Shown here piece after piece: positions 9,738 to 21,214 of a stretch of DNA of 64,000 nucleotides. The notes beneath the pieces were generated by a model. It made no database searches and was not told where the DNA came from. It saw only the letters and a list, made by a program, of their open reading frames with translations. The stretch's first letter is position 1. Every line of letters begins with the position of its first letter. Position numbers and translations under genes: made by a program. Source of the DNA: Methylobacterium sp. Leaf99 (GTDB lineage: Bacteria; Pseudomonadota; Alphaproteobacteria; Rhizobiales; Beijerinckiaceae); NCBI RefSeq assembly GCF_001422375.1, contig NZ_LMMU01000007.1:125006-189005 (forward strand), in the 5' to 3' direction.

Positions 9738-9814
9738 ACGGTCTTCCTCGAAGTCGTGGCCGTCGGGGTGGAGGCCCCTGGGGCGGGACCTCCGAAAGTG
9801 TCAGACGTTCGAGA

Positions 9815-10048
9815 TCACATGCCGCGGTTCATCATCCGCTTCTTCATCATGCGGCGCTTCATCATATTCTTCCGCATCATGCGCTTCTTCATCATCATCC
9901 GCTCACCGCGGTCCATGCGGACCTGGGTGACGCCGCTCTCGGACTGAAGACCGTTGACGGACATCGGGGCGGCCGTGGCCGAACCGGCGGCGAGGGCGAT
10001 GCCGCCGAGGGCGGTCAAGGCGGTCAGCGCAAGGGTGAACTTCTTCAT
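9815..10048 (-). CDS. Small secreted protein with MM-basic pentapeptide repeats
   Basis: The 77-residue product has a clean signal peptide (KKFTLALTALTALGGIALAA, cleavage likely after ATAA, residue 27). Residues 51-77 are a perfect five-residue periodicity: Met pairs at 52-53, 57-58, 62-63, 67-68 and 72-73, each followed by three residues that are almost all Lys or Arg. Twelve of the last 27 residues are Met and twelve are basic. The family is not known to me; it recalls the secreted pentapeptide MXKDX-repeat proteins but with basic instead of acidic residues. Clustered Met suggests Cu(I) or other soft-metal binding, or an oxidant sink; that is inference. A good RBS (AGGAGAT) precedes the ATG, and a palindrome lies 41 bp upstream. 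The molybdopterin/cytochrome pair lies just downstream on the same strand. Confidence 0.8.
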   Translation of the reverse strand: MKKFTLALTALTALGGIALAAGSATAAPMSVNGLQSESGVTQVRMDRGERMMMKKRMMRKNMMKRRMMKKRMMNRGM

Positions 10049-10528
10049 GTGGGATCTCCTGTGGAGGTGAACATCTTATCCAACCCACAGGACAACGGTA
10101 TTATTCTATCGTTGTTCCTCGAAAATAAAGAATGACTTTCCTATACTATGATGATTTTGCAATAGAAATTCCGCGCTCACATCAAGGCTTTCGGCCTGGG
10201 CGCGATCCTGTTCTCGGCTATCGTTACGGAACCGGTCCGCGAGAAGTTTCAGCCCTCGGGCGGGAAGCCGCCGAACCGGATCGCGACCTTGGACAAGCGG
10301 GCGACTTCGACCTGACGCCGTCGAGGCCACCCGCATCGGGGCTCACGCCTGCACCGGAGGCGGCCCGTCTCCCGCTTGCGGGAGAAGGCCCACAGATGGG
10401 CGCTGCCGCCGCCATCACGGATCGACGAACGACGGCCTTTCCGCGGATGGCGCCGGGTGGTTTGTACGACGAGGTCTGGTCGTGAGCGGACGGGGCCCCA
10501 GTGTTGACTTCGACCACGCGGCGACGGT
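10049..10528. other. Intergenic region, no supported gene
   Basis: This 480-bp stretch contains the operator-like palindrome above, an AT-rich run at about 10100-10170, and a GC-rich palindrome (TCTCCCGC/GCGGGAGA, about 10368-10385) of the kind seen again near 17640. Open frames on both strands here (for example 10132-10485 plus and 10106-10336 minus) have no recognisable motif, no good ribosome site and look like chance. I see no RNA gene. Confidence 0.4.
10089..10119 (-). promoter_or_regulatory. Imperfect palindrome upstream of the Met-rich gene (candidate operator)
   Basis: AGGACAACGGTA at 10089-10100 and TATCGTTGTTCCT at 10107-10119 form an inverted repeat around a TTATTC centre, with one mismatch and one extra base. 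It lies 41-71 bp before the start codon of the small Met-rich gene, in an unusually AT-rich stretch, where a repressor or activator would act. The binding protein is unknown; a metal- or redox-sensing regulator would fit the product, but that is a guess. Confidence 0.45.
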
Positions 10529-10807
10529 TCAGGCGGACGCCTGTCGCCCGACGGAGACCGCCCCGAGGCCGGCGCCGGCGAGGTAGGCGGCGAGGATCAG
10601 GGCCCCGACCTCGACCCACAGGCCCGGCCGGCCGGGGACGAGGCCGGCGACACTCAGGCCGCCGGCGAGGGCCGCCGCGAGCATCAGGACGAAGGTCCCC
10701 GCCACGCTCGCCCGCGTGCGGGGCCATCCGGCCAGCCGGCCCACCACCGCCCCGAGCAGGAAGCCGAGCACCAGGGCCGGCCCGATCAGCGTCAGCAGGG
10801 CGATCAC
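10529..10807 (-). CDS. Small membrane protein downstream of the BON/OmpA-like gene
   Basis: A 92-residue hydrophobic protein, start GTG at 10807 with a strong AGGAG site 7 bp upstream that overlaps the TGA stop of the preceding gene, so translational coupling is very likely. Three membrane segments can be seen: LLTLIGPALVLGFLLGAVVG, ASVAGTFVLMLAAALAGGLSVAG and VEVGALILAAYLAGAGLGAV. No family is recognised. The tight link to the BON/OmpA-like envelope protein upstream suggests a joint role in the cell envelope. Confidence 0.72.
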   Translation of the reverse strand: MIALLTLIGPALVLGFLLGAVVGRLAGWPRTRASVAGTFVLMLAAALAGGLSVAGLVPGRPGLWVEVGALILAAYLAGAGLGAVSVGRQASA

Positions 10808-10817
10808 GACGGACTCC

Positions 10818-12797
10818 TCATGGCCGCAGGGCCAGGCCGATGCCCTCGGCGGGGGGGCGGGCTTGCGTGGCCGGATCGGCCGTGACCCGGTCCGGCGGCA
10901 GGCCGGCCTGGAGCAGGTAGTCGACCAGCGCCAGGGCGCGCTGCCGCGGCAGGTCCGGTTCGGGCTCGGCCGGCGCGTCCGCCTTGGCGGGCGTCTTGTC
11001 GGGGGCCGCTTTGCCGTCCGCAGCCTTGGCGGGCTTGGTCGCCTCGGGTTTGGCCGCCTCGGATTTGGCCGCTTCGGGTTTGGTCTTGCCCGGCTTCGCC
11101 GGTGCCTTCGCGTCCGTGCCCTTCGCATCGACGGACGCCGTGCTCTCCACGGCGCTGTCGAGGACCGGTTTCGGGGCCGCCGCGCCGGCCGGGTCGGCGT
11201 GGCCCGTGACCGCGATGCGTCCCGTCGGACAGGCCTTGGCCCAGGCCGCCACGGTGTCGAGGAAGGGATAGAACGCCGCCGTCGGGGTGGCGCTGCCGGG
11301 GACGAACCGCAGGGCCTGGGGCGGCTCGAGTTCGGTGAACCGCGCGGCGCAGGCCTCCGGGGCCGGGCCGGTGGCGACGCCCGGCACCGCGATGGCGGCC
11401 TCGCCCCGCCAGCCGGCGGGCAGGGCACGGGGCAGATCGGCCTCAATGCGCCGGGCGCTCTCGGGATAGAGGCTGTCGCCCGTGAGCGTCAGGGCGCGGT
11501 CGGCCACCCGGACCTCGCCCCGCGCCAGCACCGCCAGGGTGGCGATGCCCGCCTCCAGGGCGCCGGTCAGGCCGTCGGGCGCGCCCTCCGCCACGCGACT
11601 CCGGTCGATGATCCGCTCGCGGAAAAATCTCGGGCGCAGGGCCGCGAGGATGCGGTCGCGGGTGGCCGCATCCGGCACGTGGCCGCCGAGGGTCACGCTG
11701 TCGGCCTCGCGCCGGAGCTGGACCCGGTAGGGTTTGAGCGGCCGGGTCTCGAGGGTCGCCGGGCCGGCTTCGACGCCGGCCGGGCGCCCGTCGCGCAGGA
11801 GGGCGGCGATCTCGTCGACGGCCTGCGGGTCGAGGGCGATCCCCGTCACCGCCATCGCGCCGTGCGCGAAGGTGACGCCGCCCTCCTGCAGCAGGGCGAC
11901 GAGGCGCAGGGCGAAGGCGGTGAGGCCGGCCGGATCGATGCGGGCGTCGAGGCCGCGCGCCGTGTGGGTCTCGTCGAGGATGCCGGCGCCCTCGGCGATC
12001 TCCGCGGCGCGGGCGCGGAGCGCCGCGCGGGCGGTTTCCGAGACGACGTGGCCGGTGAGGGTCAGGGCGCCGCCGGTGGCCCGCACGAGGCCGAAGCTGA
12101 AATCCGGGACCTTGGCCGGCAGGATCTCGATGGTGCCGAGGCTGAAGCCCGCCGGCGGGGTCGCGAGGGCCGCGCGCAGGCGCGCCTCGTCCTCCGTCGA
12201 GATCGCCTCCCCGTGGATCGACAGGCGGGTGTCGGCGAGTTCGGCCCGGGCGCCCGGCTGCAGGGCCTTCAGGGCGGAGACCGCCTCCGCGGCGGCCGGC
12301 CCGAACTCGGCCGGCGCGCCGTAGGCGGCGTGGGCGGTGTCGTCGAGGCGGGTGCCGGCCGGGAGCGCCGGGGCCAGCCGGTCGGCGAGGGCGTGCGGGC
12401 CGATCTCGGCCGGGCGGTTGCCCGTGAGGGCGATGCGGTCCGGCCCCGTGCGCGTCGCCGTCCAGACGAACGGGGCGGCGGTCTCGACGAGGCCCAAGGT
12501 TCCATCGATCCGGCGCAGGCCCGGCAGGGCGGCGAGGCGCGCCAGGGCGTCGTCGCGCGCCGCCGCGTCCGGGGCCTCGCCGAGGATCACGAGGTCGCGC
12601 CCCCGCGCGGTCACGCGCAGCCACGGCTCGGCCCCCGCCCGTGCCGTCCCGCGCACGACCGCGCCGGCCTCCGCGTCGAGGCGCGCTTCCAGGGGCGGCG
12701 TCACCAGGGGCACGGCGACGCCGAGGATCGCGGCGAGGCCGGGCAGGCCGACGAGCCAGCCGAAGCGCCGGATGGGGGCGGAGGGAGAGGCGGACAC
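10818..12797 (-). CDS. BON-domain/OmpA-like envelope protein with Lys-Ala-Pro insert
   Basis: The 659-residue product starts with a membrane anchor (RRFGWLVGLPGLAAILGVAVPL) and then has repeated BON-like units, seen from recurring segments such as TLTGHVVSETARAALRAR, TLGGHVPDAATRDRILAAL and LTLTGDSLYPESARRIEAD. The C-terminus resembles an OmpA peptidoglycan-binding domain (FYPFLDTVAAWAKACPTGRIAVTGHAD ... RQRALALVDYLLQAGLPPDRV), but a 70-residue low-complexity insert rich in Lys, Ala and Pro splits it between the GHAD strand and the RQRALA helix. BON domains are thought to bind lipids. I chose GTG at 12797; the frame is open to 12854, and the extra N-terminal residues look non-native. The small membrane gene at 10807 overlaps its stop. 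Confidence 0.75.
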   Translation of the reverse strand: MSASPSAPIRRFGWLVGLPGLAAILGVAVPLVTPPLEARLDAEAGAVVRGTARAGAEPWLRVTARGRDLVILGEAPDAAARDDALARLAALPGLRRIDGTLGLVETAAPFVWTATRTGPDRIALTGNRPAEIGPHALADRLAPALPAGTRLDDTAHAAYGAPAEFGPAAAEAVSALKALQPGARAELADTRLSIHGEAISTEDEARLRAALATPPAGFSLGTIEILPAKVPDFSFGLVRATGGALTLTGHVVSETARAALRARAAEIAEGAGILDETHTARGLDARIDPAGLTAFALRLVALLQEGGVTFAHGAMAVTGIALDPQAVDEIAALLRDGRPAGVEAGPATLETRPLKPYRVQLRREADSVTLGGHVPDAATRDRILAALRPRFFRERIIDRSRVAEGAPDGLTGALEAGIATLAVLARGEVRVADRALTLTGDSLYPESARRIEADLPRALPAGWRGEAAIAVPGVATGPAPEACAARFTELEPPQALRFVPGSATPTAAFYPFLDTVAAWAKACPTGRIAVTGHADPAGAAAPKPVLDSAVESTASVDAKGTDAKAPAKPGKTKPEAAKSEAAKPEATKPAKAADGKAAPDKTPAKADAPAEPEPDLPRQRALALVDYLLQAGLPPDRVTADPATQARPPAEGIGLALRP

Positions 12798-12886
12798 GTT
12801 CGATCCCGATGGCAGGCGGCTTTTCGCGATGCGGCTATTCGCGAAGCGAACCACACCACATCGCCTTCACGGCATCATGAAGGCCG

Positions 12887-14713
<1,827 letters not shown>

Positions 14714-14777
14714 GGCCGGGCTTATGGCAGTGCCGGCGCCCGCGAACAAATGGTTCGGGGCGCCGTGTGCGGAAAGC

Positions 14778-14987
14778 CTACATCACCGGGTTGGCGGGCC
14801 CCGTGGGCGCGGGGCCGACATCGGGGCCGACGCCCGGATCGTTCACCGGGATCTCGTCCGGCGTCACGTCGGGCGCCTCCGTCGGCATGTGGCCGGGGAA
14901 CTCGGGCGCGGGCAGATCGGGGCCGGGCGGCGGCGTCTGCGGCGCCTCGTAGGGCGTCTCGGGAACGGGGGCACCGGGATTCGACAT
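14778..14987 (-). CDS. Small Pro-rich protein of unknown function
   Basis: A 69-residue product of which nearly a third is Pro, with Glu, Asp and Gly making up much of the rest (EAPQTPPPGPD, DPGVGPDVGPAP). It has no signal, no hydrophobic helix and no known domain and is likely disordered. It is 58 bp downstream of the PHA-system gene on the same strand and may be cotranscribed. The frame is open for longer upstream but the region overlaps the PHA-system gene, so the ATG at 14987 is the sensible start. Reality as a protein is moderately sure. Confidence 0.5.
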   Translation of the reverse strand: MSNPGAPVPETPYEAPQTPPPGPDLPAPEFPGHMPTEAPDVTPDEIPVNDPGVGPDVGPAPTGPANPVM

Positions 14988-15045
14988 GGGGGCCTCGCGA
15001 AAAGGTCGGGCGTGAGGAACGGGCGCCCGGCGCGCCGGTTCCGCC

Positions 15046-15360
15046 TTACTTCTTCGTGAGCAACAGGTTGCCCTCCTGGCCGAGCTTCTTCTGGATGCGC
15101 TCGGCGAACAGGGCCAGCAGCAGGGGCAGCCGCACCTCGACCCGCACGGTCTGGGGGCCGACATCCACCTGCCCGTCCACCTTCTGGCCCATGGCCGCCA
15201 TGGCGAAGTCGAGGCGGTCGTCGGTCCAGGCCAGCTTGTCGACGGCGACCCCGGTCTTGTCGAGGAGCCCCTGGACCTGGCCCATGCCGTCGGCGATGCG
15301 CCGGCGGGCTTCGGCCAGGCCGAGCTCATGGGGGATTTCGACGATCAGGGGCTTGGCCAT
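15046..15360 (-). CDS. Polyhydroxyalkanoic acid system family protein
   Basis: The 104-residue product MAKPLIVEIPHELGLAEARRRI... fits the polyhydroxyalkanoic acid system family (PF09650 type): conserved HELGLAEARRRI near the N-terminus, a central WTDDRLDFAM stretch, and a C-terminal helix (LLLALFAERIQKKLGQ). Members are found with PHA granule genes, but their activity is not known; here no phaC or phasin gene is close. It probably acts in the cytoplasm or at granules. PHA storage is common in methylotrophic alphaproteobacteria, which agrees with the organism inferred here. Confidence 0.82.
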   Translation of the reverse strand: MAKPLIVEIPHELGLAEARRRIADGMGQVQGLLDKTGVAVDKLAWTDDRLDFAMAAMGQKVDGQVDVGPQTVRVEVRLPLLLALFAERIQKKLGQEGNLLLTKK

Positions 15361-15469
15361 GGGGGTCCTGCACGTTCGGCTCGGACCCCCGACATGGGGA
15401 CGGCCACCGGCGAGACAACGCCGGCGGCCGCCGATCGACCCATTTTCGGAACGGTTCAGCCTGCGCCGG

Positions 15470-15817
15470 TCAATGCACGACGCTGAGCGCCACGTGGGTC
15501 ACCCCGCCCAGGCCGATGGCGCGGGCCGGGCCCTTGGCGAGATCGATGATCCGGCCGCGCACGAACGGGCCCCGGTCGTTGATGCGCACCACCACGGAGC
15601 GGCCGTTGCGCTTGTTCTGAACCAGCACCCGGGTGCCGAAGGGCAGGCTGCGATGGGCCGCCGTCATCCCGTTCGGATTGAAGCGCTCGCCGTTGGCCGT
15701 CTGACGGCCGCTTCCGTACCACGAGGCGCCACCGCTCTGGGCGGCGGCGGGCAGGCTGGCGAGGGTCACGGCGGTTCCAACGAGGGCGGCGGCTACGCGA
15801 ACGGGCTTGATGTTCAT
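15470..15817 (-). CDS. RlpA-like septal ring lytic transglycosylase, short form
   Basis: The 115-residue product has a signal peptide ([26 protein letters not shown]) and then a complete double-psi beta-barrel: [35 protein letters not shown] and [29 protein letters not shown]. These are the defining motifs of RlpA/expansin-like proteins that cut naked glycan strands, with the acidic catalytic residue in NDRGPF. There is no C-terminal SPOR domain, so it may not be targeted to the septum in the usual way. No lipobox is visible. Start ATG at 15817 was preferred to 15889 since it begins the signal peptide directly. Confidence 0.9.
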   Translation of the reverse strand: MNIKPVRVAAALVGTAVTLASLPAAAQSGGASWYGSGRQTANGERFNPNGMTAAHRSLPFGTRVLVQNKRNGRSVVVRINDRGPFVRGRIIDLAKGPARAIGLGGVTHVALSVVH

Positions 15818-17609
<1,792 letters not shown>

Positions 17610-17923
17610 ACGACAGCCGGATGAGTCGCGGGTTCCTTCTCCCCCCTGCGGGAGAAGGTGGCCCGCGCAGCGGGTCGGATGAGGGGAGCGCCGGTTCCGG
17701 AGAGGTCGCTCCCTCTTGCGGGACTTCGTCCCGGCCCGCCTGCTCCGCGACCACCCTCCCCTACGGAAGCTGTCGTCTTCACACATTTCGCAGGCAGCGC
17801 GGGTCCCCTCTCCTGAAAGGAGAGGGAGCACGGCGTGCTTGAAGCGGTCTTCCTGAGGCTTTCGGATACAGTTGTCGGGCAGATGCCTGAGGCCGCAGCG
17901 CGCAAAGGGGGAGGGTTCGCCCC
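17610..17923. repeat. Intergenic palindromic repeats between ccrM and mutY
   Basis: This 314-bp gap between convergent genes is made of palindromic units: CTTCTCCCCCCTGCGGGAGAAGG (about 17636-17659), a TGCGGGACTTCGTCCCGG unit (about 17717-17735), and CCCTCTCC/GGAGAGGG at about 17808-17828, the same hairpin as in the four-copy repeat family described at 34118, 43406, 47025 and 51417. No gene is seen. The hairpins probably end transcription from both sides. Confidence 0.6.
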
Positions 17924-19270
17924 CTACCGCCCGCGCGTCTTCGGCCGTCCCCGCTTGCGCGCCACCGCCGGCGGGGCCGCCTCGTCCGGGTCCTCGAAAA
18001 ACCCCTCCCCGTCCTCGGCCGGCGCTGCCGCGACGGCGCGGGGCGCCGGCTTCGGCACCGGGCGGAAGCTCGGCGGGGGCGGCGGCGCCTCGTCCTCCGG
18101 CTCGGCGAAGAGCGGCGTATCGGCCATTGCCCGCATGGCCTTCGGGCGCCCGCGTTTCAGCGGGTCCGGCTTCGGATCGAAGGCGTGGGCCAGCACCTTC
18201 TTCATCACGCCGGGCAGGGGCTCGTCGTCCAGATCCCGCCGAGGCGTGAAGCGCATGCCGGCGGGGGCCTGGGTGCTCAGCGCCACGCGGGAAAAAAACA
18301 CCGTCAGCTCCAGGGGGAAATGCGTGAAGCCGTGGCGGACGAGGCCCGGCAGACGCTTCCAGCGGGCGTCGAGGGGCGCGTCCAACAACGCCTGGGCCGG
18401 GTCGTAATCCGGCTCCCACGGGCTCATGGGCGGCTCGGCCATGGCACCGAGCAGGCCTTCCGGCGGGCGGGTGCGCAGGAGGATCGCCTCGTCGCCGGCC
18501 CGGACCGCCACGAAGGCCGCGCCCCGGCGCAGGGTTCCCTTCACCGCCTTGAGCTTTCGCGGAAACGTCTCCTGCGTCCCCGAGGCGCGGGCCCGGCACG
18601 GGGCCATCCACGGGCACAGAGCGCAGGCCGGGCGCTTCGGCGTGCAGATGGTGGCGCCGAGATCCATCACCGCCTGCGCGAAGTCGCCCGGCCGATCCGT
18701 CGGCACGAGATCCTGCGTCACCACGCGGACCTCGGCGCGGGCGGCGGGCATCAGGGTCTCGATGGAAAAGAGCCGCGTCATCACCCGCTCGACGTTGCCG
18801 TCGACGGCGGCCTCCGGGCGGTCGAACGCGATGGCCGCGATGGCCCCGGCCGTGTAGGCGCCGACGCCGGGAAGCTTCCTCAGGCCCACCAGGGTGTCGG
18901 GGAAGGCTCCGGCCGCCGCCACCGCCTTGGCGCAGGCGTGGAGGTTGCGCGCCCGCGAATAGTAGCCGAGCCCGGCCCAGGCCGACATCACCGCCTCCTC
19001 GGGCGCCGCCGCCAGGGCGTCGAGGCTCGGAAACCGCTCCAGGAACTTGTGGAAGTAGGGTTTGACCGCCGCGATGGTGGTCTGCTGCAGCATCACCTCC
19101 GAGAGCCAGATCCGGTACGGGTCCGGCGCCTGCCCCGGCAGGGCGCGCCAGGGCAGGACGCGGCGATGCCGGTCGTACCAGGCGAGCAGATCTTTGGCCT
19201 GCGGCGCTTGCAGATCTTGCGCCCTGGGGCTCGGGAAACGTGCGTCGGTCACGGGGCTCGGCACTGGCAT
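17924..19270 (-). CDS. mutY: A/G-specific adenine glycosylase with AT-hook-like tail
   Basis: MutY removes adenine mispaired with 8-oxoguanine. Seen: the catalytic Glu in WLSEVMLQQT, the helix-hairpin-helix LPGVGAYTAGAIAAIAFDR with the catalytic Asp in AAVDGNVERV, and the [4Fe-4S] cluster C-x6-C-x2-C-x5-C (CTPKRPACALCPWMAPC). A NUDIX-like 8-oxoG recognition domain follows to about residue 365. The last 80 residues are unusual: Pro-rich and acidic with two RGRPK cores (373-377 and 440-444), each preceded by Lys, as in AT-hooks that bind the minor groove. At 448 residues the protein is about 90 longer than E. coli MutY. It is divergent from the DUF721 gene, a common arrangement in this order. 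Confidence 0.94.
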   Translation of the reverse strand: MPVPSPVTDARFPSPRAQDLQAPQAKDLLAWYDRHRRVLPWRALPGQAPDPYRIWLSEVMLQQTTIAAVKPYFHKFLERFPSLDALAAAPEEAVMSAWAGLGYYSRARNLHACAKAVAAAGAFPDTLVGLRKLPGVGAYTAGAIAAIAFDRPEAAVDGNVERVMTRLFSIETLMPAARAEVRVVTQDLVPTDRPGDFAQAVMDLGATICTPKRPACALCPWMAPCRARASGTQETFPRKLKAVKGTLRRGAAFVAVRAGDEAILLRTRPPEGLLGAMAEPPMSPWEPDYDPAQALLDAPLDARWKRLPGLVRHGFTHFPLELTVFFSRVALSTQAPAGMRFTPRRDLDDEPLPGVMKKVLAHAFDPKPDPLKRGRPKAMRAMADTPLFAEPEDEAPPPPPSFRPVPKPAPRAVAAAPAEDGEGFFEDPDEAAPPAVARKRGRPKTRGR

Positions 19271-19394
19271 GGGCGCCCGTCCTTACCCCGGCCGGTCAAC
19301 GGCTCCAACCGGTCCTTCGGCGTGAGGGAACGCCGTGCTAACCATTCGGGCGCGATACCGGGTGGATCGTCGGCGGGAGAGCGGAAAGGTGCGC

Positions 19395-19892
19395 ATGGCG
19401 CGGGTCAAGCCCCTGGCCGAACTGCTCGATGCCTGCATCGGCCCGGCCTTCGCCGCGCAGGGCTTCGCCTCCACGGACATCCTCGCGGCGTGGCCCGAGA
19501 TCGTCGGCGAGCGCCTGGCGCGCTACTGCCAGCCGTCCAAGCTCGAATGGCCGCGCCGGCGCCGGCGCGAGGAAGAGGGCCGGCCCGACCCCGGCACCCT
19601 GGTGGTGCGGGTGGAGGGGGTGTTCGCCCTCGAACTCCAGCACCTCGCTCCCATCGTGATCCAGCGGGTCAACGCCCATTACGGCTGGGCCTGCGTCGCC
19701 AAGATCGTCATGCGGCAGGGCCGGGTCGACCGCATCGGCCGGACGGTGCCGCCGCCCGTGGTCGATCCCGTCCGCCGCGGCGAAGTGGCGCTCGCGGTCC
19801 GGACCATCGACGACGACGCCCTGCGCGACGCCCTCGACCGCCTCGGCACGGCGGTGGTCGCCACGGCCCACAAAGCCGTGCCCAGGCGCTGA
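19395..19892 (+). CDS. DUF721 (DciA-like) protein
   Basis: The 165-residue product has the DUF721 core: PLAELLDACIGPAFAAQGFASTDILAAWPEIVGERLARYCQP near the N-terminus, followed by a strand-rich part (GTLVVRVEGVFALELQHLAPIVIQRVN). Members include DciA, which helps load the replicative helicase DnaB; in alphaproteobacteria the role is less studied. I chose ATG at 19395, directly before the conserved region; the frame is open to a GTG at 19335. It is divergent from mutY and about 100 bp upstream of the DsbA-like gene, the usual mutY-DUF721-dsbA neighbourhood of Hyphomicrobiales. Confidence 0.82.
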   Translation: MARVKPLAELLDACIGPAFAAQGFASTDILAAWPEIVGERLARYCQPSKLEWPRRRRREEEGRPDPGTLVVRVEGVFALELQHLAPIVIQRVNAHYGWACVAKIVMRQGRVDRIGRTVPPPVVDPVRRGEVALAVRTIDDDALRDALDRLGTAVVATAHKAVPRR

Positions 19893-19995
19893 GTCGGACG
19901 CGGAGTCGGGCGCCCGCGCCTTGTCAGGACGGCCCGCAGATTCTACCGCAGGCGTCAGACGAACCGTTCGCCCGCACGCGGAGCCTGTCACGACC

Positions 19996-20652
19996 ATGAT
20001 CACCCGGCGCGACGCCCTCAAAGCCACCGGCCTCGCCATCGGCGCGGCGGCCCTCCTGCCCCGGTTCACCCTCGACGCATTCGCGCAGGGCGGGGCGAAT
20101 CTCTCGACCCTCATGGAGCCCGGGCCCCTGGGCGACGTCTGGCTCGGCCCCAAGGACGCCAAGGTGACGATCATCGAGTACGCCTCGATGACCTGTTCGC
20201 ACTGCGCCGCCTTCCACAAGACGACGTATCCGGTGCTCAAGGAGCGCTACATCGACACCGGCAAGGTGCGCTTCACCCTGCGGGAATTCCCCCTCGATCC
20301 CCTGGCCACCGCCGCCTTCATGCTGGCGCGCTGCGACGGCGACGCGAAGTACTACCCCATCACCGACCTGCTGTTCGATCAGCAGCAGGCCTGGGCCTAC
20401 GTGCAGAAGCCGCAATCGCCCGTGGACGCCCTGGAGCAGATGCTGCGCCAGGCCGGGTTCTCGAAGGACAAGTTCGAGGCCTGCCTCAAGGACCAGAAGC
20501 TCTACGGGGCCATCAACACGGTCAAGCAGCGCGGCATGGACACGTTCAAGGTCGATTCCACGCCGACCTTCTTCATCAACGGCGAGCGCTACACCGGCGA
20601 GATGTCCATCGACGGCATGGAGAAGGTGATCAAGCCGATTCTCGGCGCCTGA
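19996..20652 (+). CDS. DsbA-family thiol:disulfide interchange protein, Tat-type leader
   Basis: The 218-residue product starts MITRRDALKATGLAIGAAALL, a twin-arginine-like export signal (Arg 4-5), and has a thioredoxin fold with the redox motif CSHC at 67-70 in EYASMTCSHCAAFHK. The cis-proline loop is visible as DSTPTFFINGE. It likely forms or reshuffles disulfides in the periplasm. In related genomes this gene often stands between DUF721 and smc; here an F0 ATP synthase operon follows instead. ATG at 19996 is preferred to an upstream start at 19921 because it begins the export signal. Confidence 0.9.
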   Translation: MITRRDALKATGLAIGAAALLPRFTLDAFAQGGANLSTLMEPGPLGDVWLGPKDAKVTIIEYASMTCSHCAAFHKTTYPVLKERYIDTGKVRFTLREFPLDPLATAAFMLARCDGDAKYYPITDLLFDQQQAWAYVQKPQSPVDALEQMLRQAGFSKDKFEACLKDQKLYGAINTVKQRGMDTFKVDSTPTFFINGERYTGEMSIDGMEKVIKPILGA

Positions 20653-20730
20653 CCCATCGCTTTTTCCGCGCCGGGGCAAAACGACGAATTCGCCAGCGGG
20701 TGCAATGCGTTAAGTCAAGTCGGGGTCGCC

Positions 20731-20759
20731 TTGACACTCAAGGTGGGCGAAACTATGTT
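20731..20759 (+). promoter_or_regulatory. Sigma-70-type promoter of the F0 operon
   Basis: TTGACA (20731-20736) and TATGTT (20754-20759) are separated by exactly 17 bp, a near-consensus housekeeping promoter. Transcription would start near 20766, about 58 nt before the AtpI start. It is the best promoter match I saw in the window. Confidence 0.72.
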
Positions 20760-20823
20760 GCCGCCCGCTTGGAGGAGGCGTCCCGGCCGGTTCCTCCGCT
20801 CCCGCCAATGTGAGTTTTCGCGT

Positions 20824-21198
20824 ATGAGCGGCAACGACGCAGGGGACGGGCGCGGCACCGGCGGGGAGCAAGCGCGGGACGACGACCTCTCCCAGAGGCT
20901 CAAACGTCTCGAGACGCAGATCGAACGGAAGCGGCCCAGTGCCCCTCCCGGTCCGTCATCGCGTTCCGGTTCGTCGACCGGGCCCTCTCCTCTCGGTCAG
21001 GCGATGCGGCTCTCCACGGAGTTCATCGCCGGTGTCCTGGCGGGGGGCATTCTCGGCTGGATGTGCGATCATTTCCTGGGGACGAAACCCTGGGGCCTGA
21101 TCGTCCTGCTGATGCTGGGCTTCCTGACCGGCGTCTACAACGTCATGCGTGTCTCGGGAGCCCTCTCGAAGGCGCCGACGAAGGAACAGGATCGCTAG
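20824..21198 (+). CDS. atpI: F0F1 ATP synthase assembly protein AtpI
   Basis: The 124-residue product has a polar, disordered N-terminus (SGNDAGDGRGTGGEQARDDDLSQ style) and two membrane helices in the C-terminal half (STEFIAGVLAGGILGWMCDHFLG and GLIVLLMLGFLTGVYNVMRV), the pattern of the alphaproteobacterial AtpI/AtpZ family, which assists c-ring assembly or Mg2+ uptake. It is the first gene of the F0 operon and has its own strong promoter. ATG at 20824 is used because the upstream open frame overlaps the promoter elements and is not protein-like. Confidence 0.87.
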   Translation: MSGNDAGDGRGTGGEQARDDDLSQRLKRLETQIERKRPSAPPGPSSRSGSSTGPSPLGQAMRLSTEFIAGVLAGGILGWMCDHFLGTKPWGLIVLLMLGFLTGVYNVMRVSGALSKAPTKEQDR

Positions 21199-21214
21199 CG
21201 GTTCTGGCAAGAAC

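Noticed and set aside
10132-10485. Plus-strand frame of 117 codons after the Met-rich gene
   Set aside because: Crosses the AT-rich control region and a palindromic repeat; no recognisable protein character.
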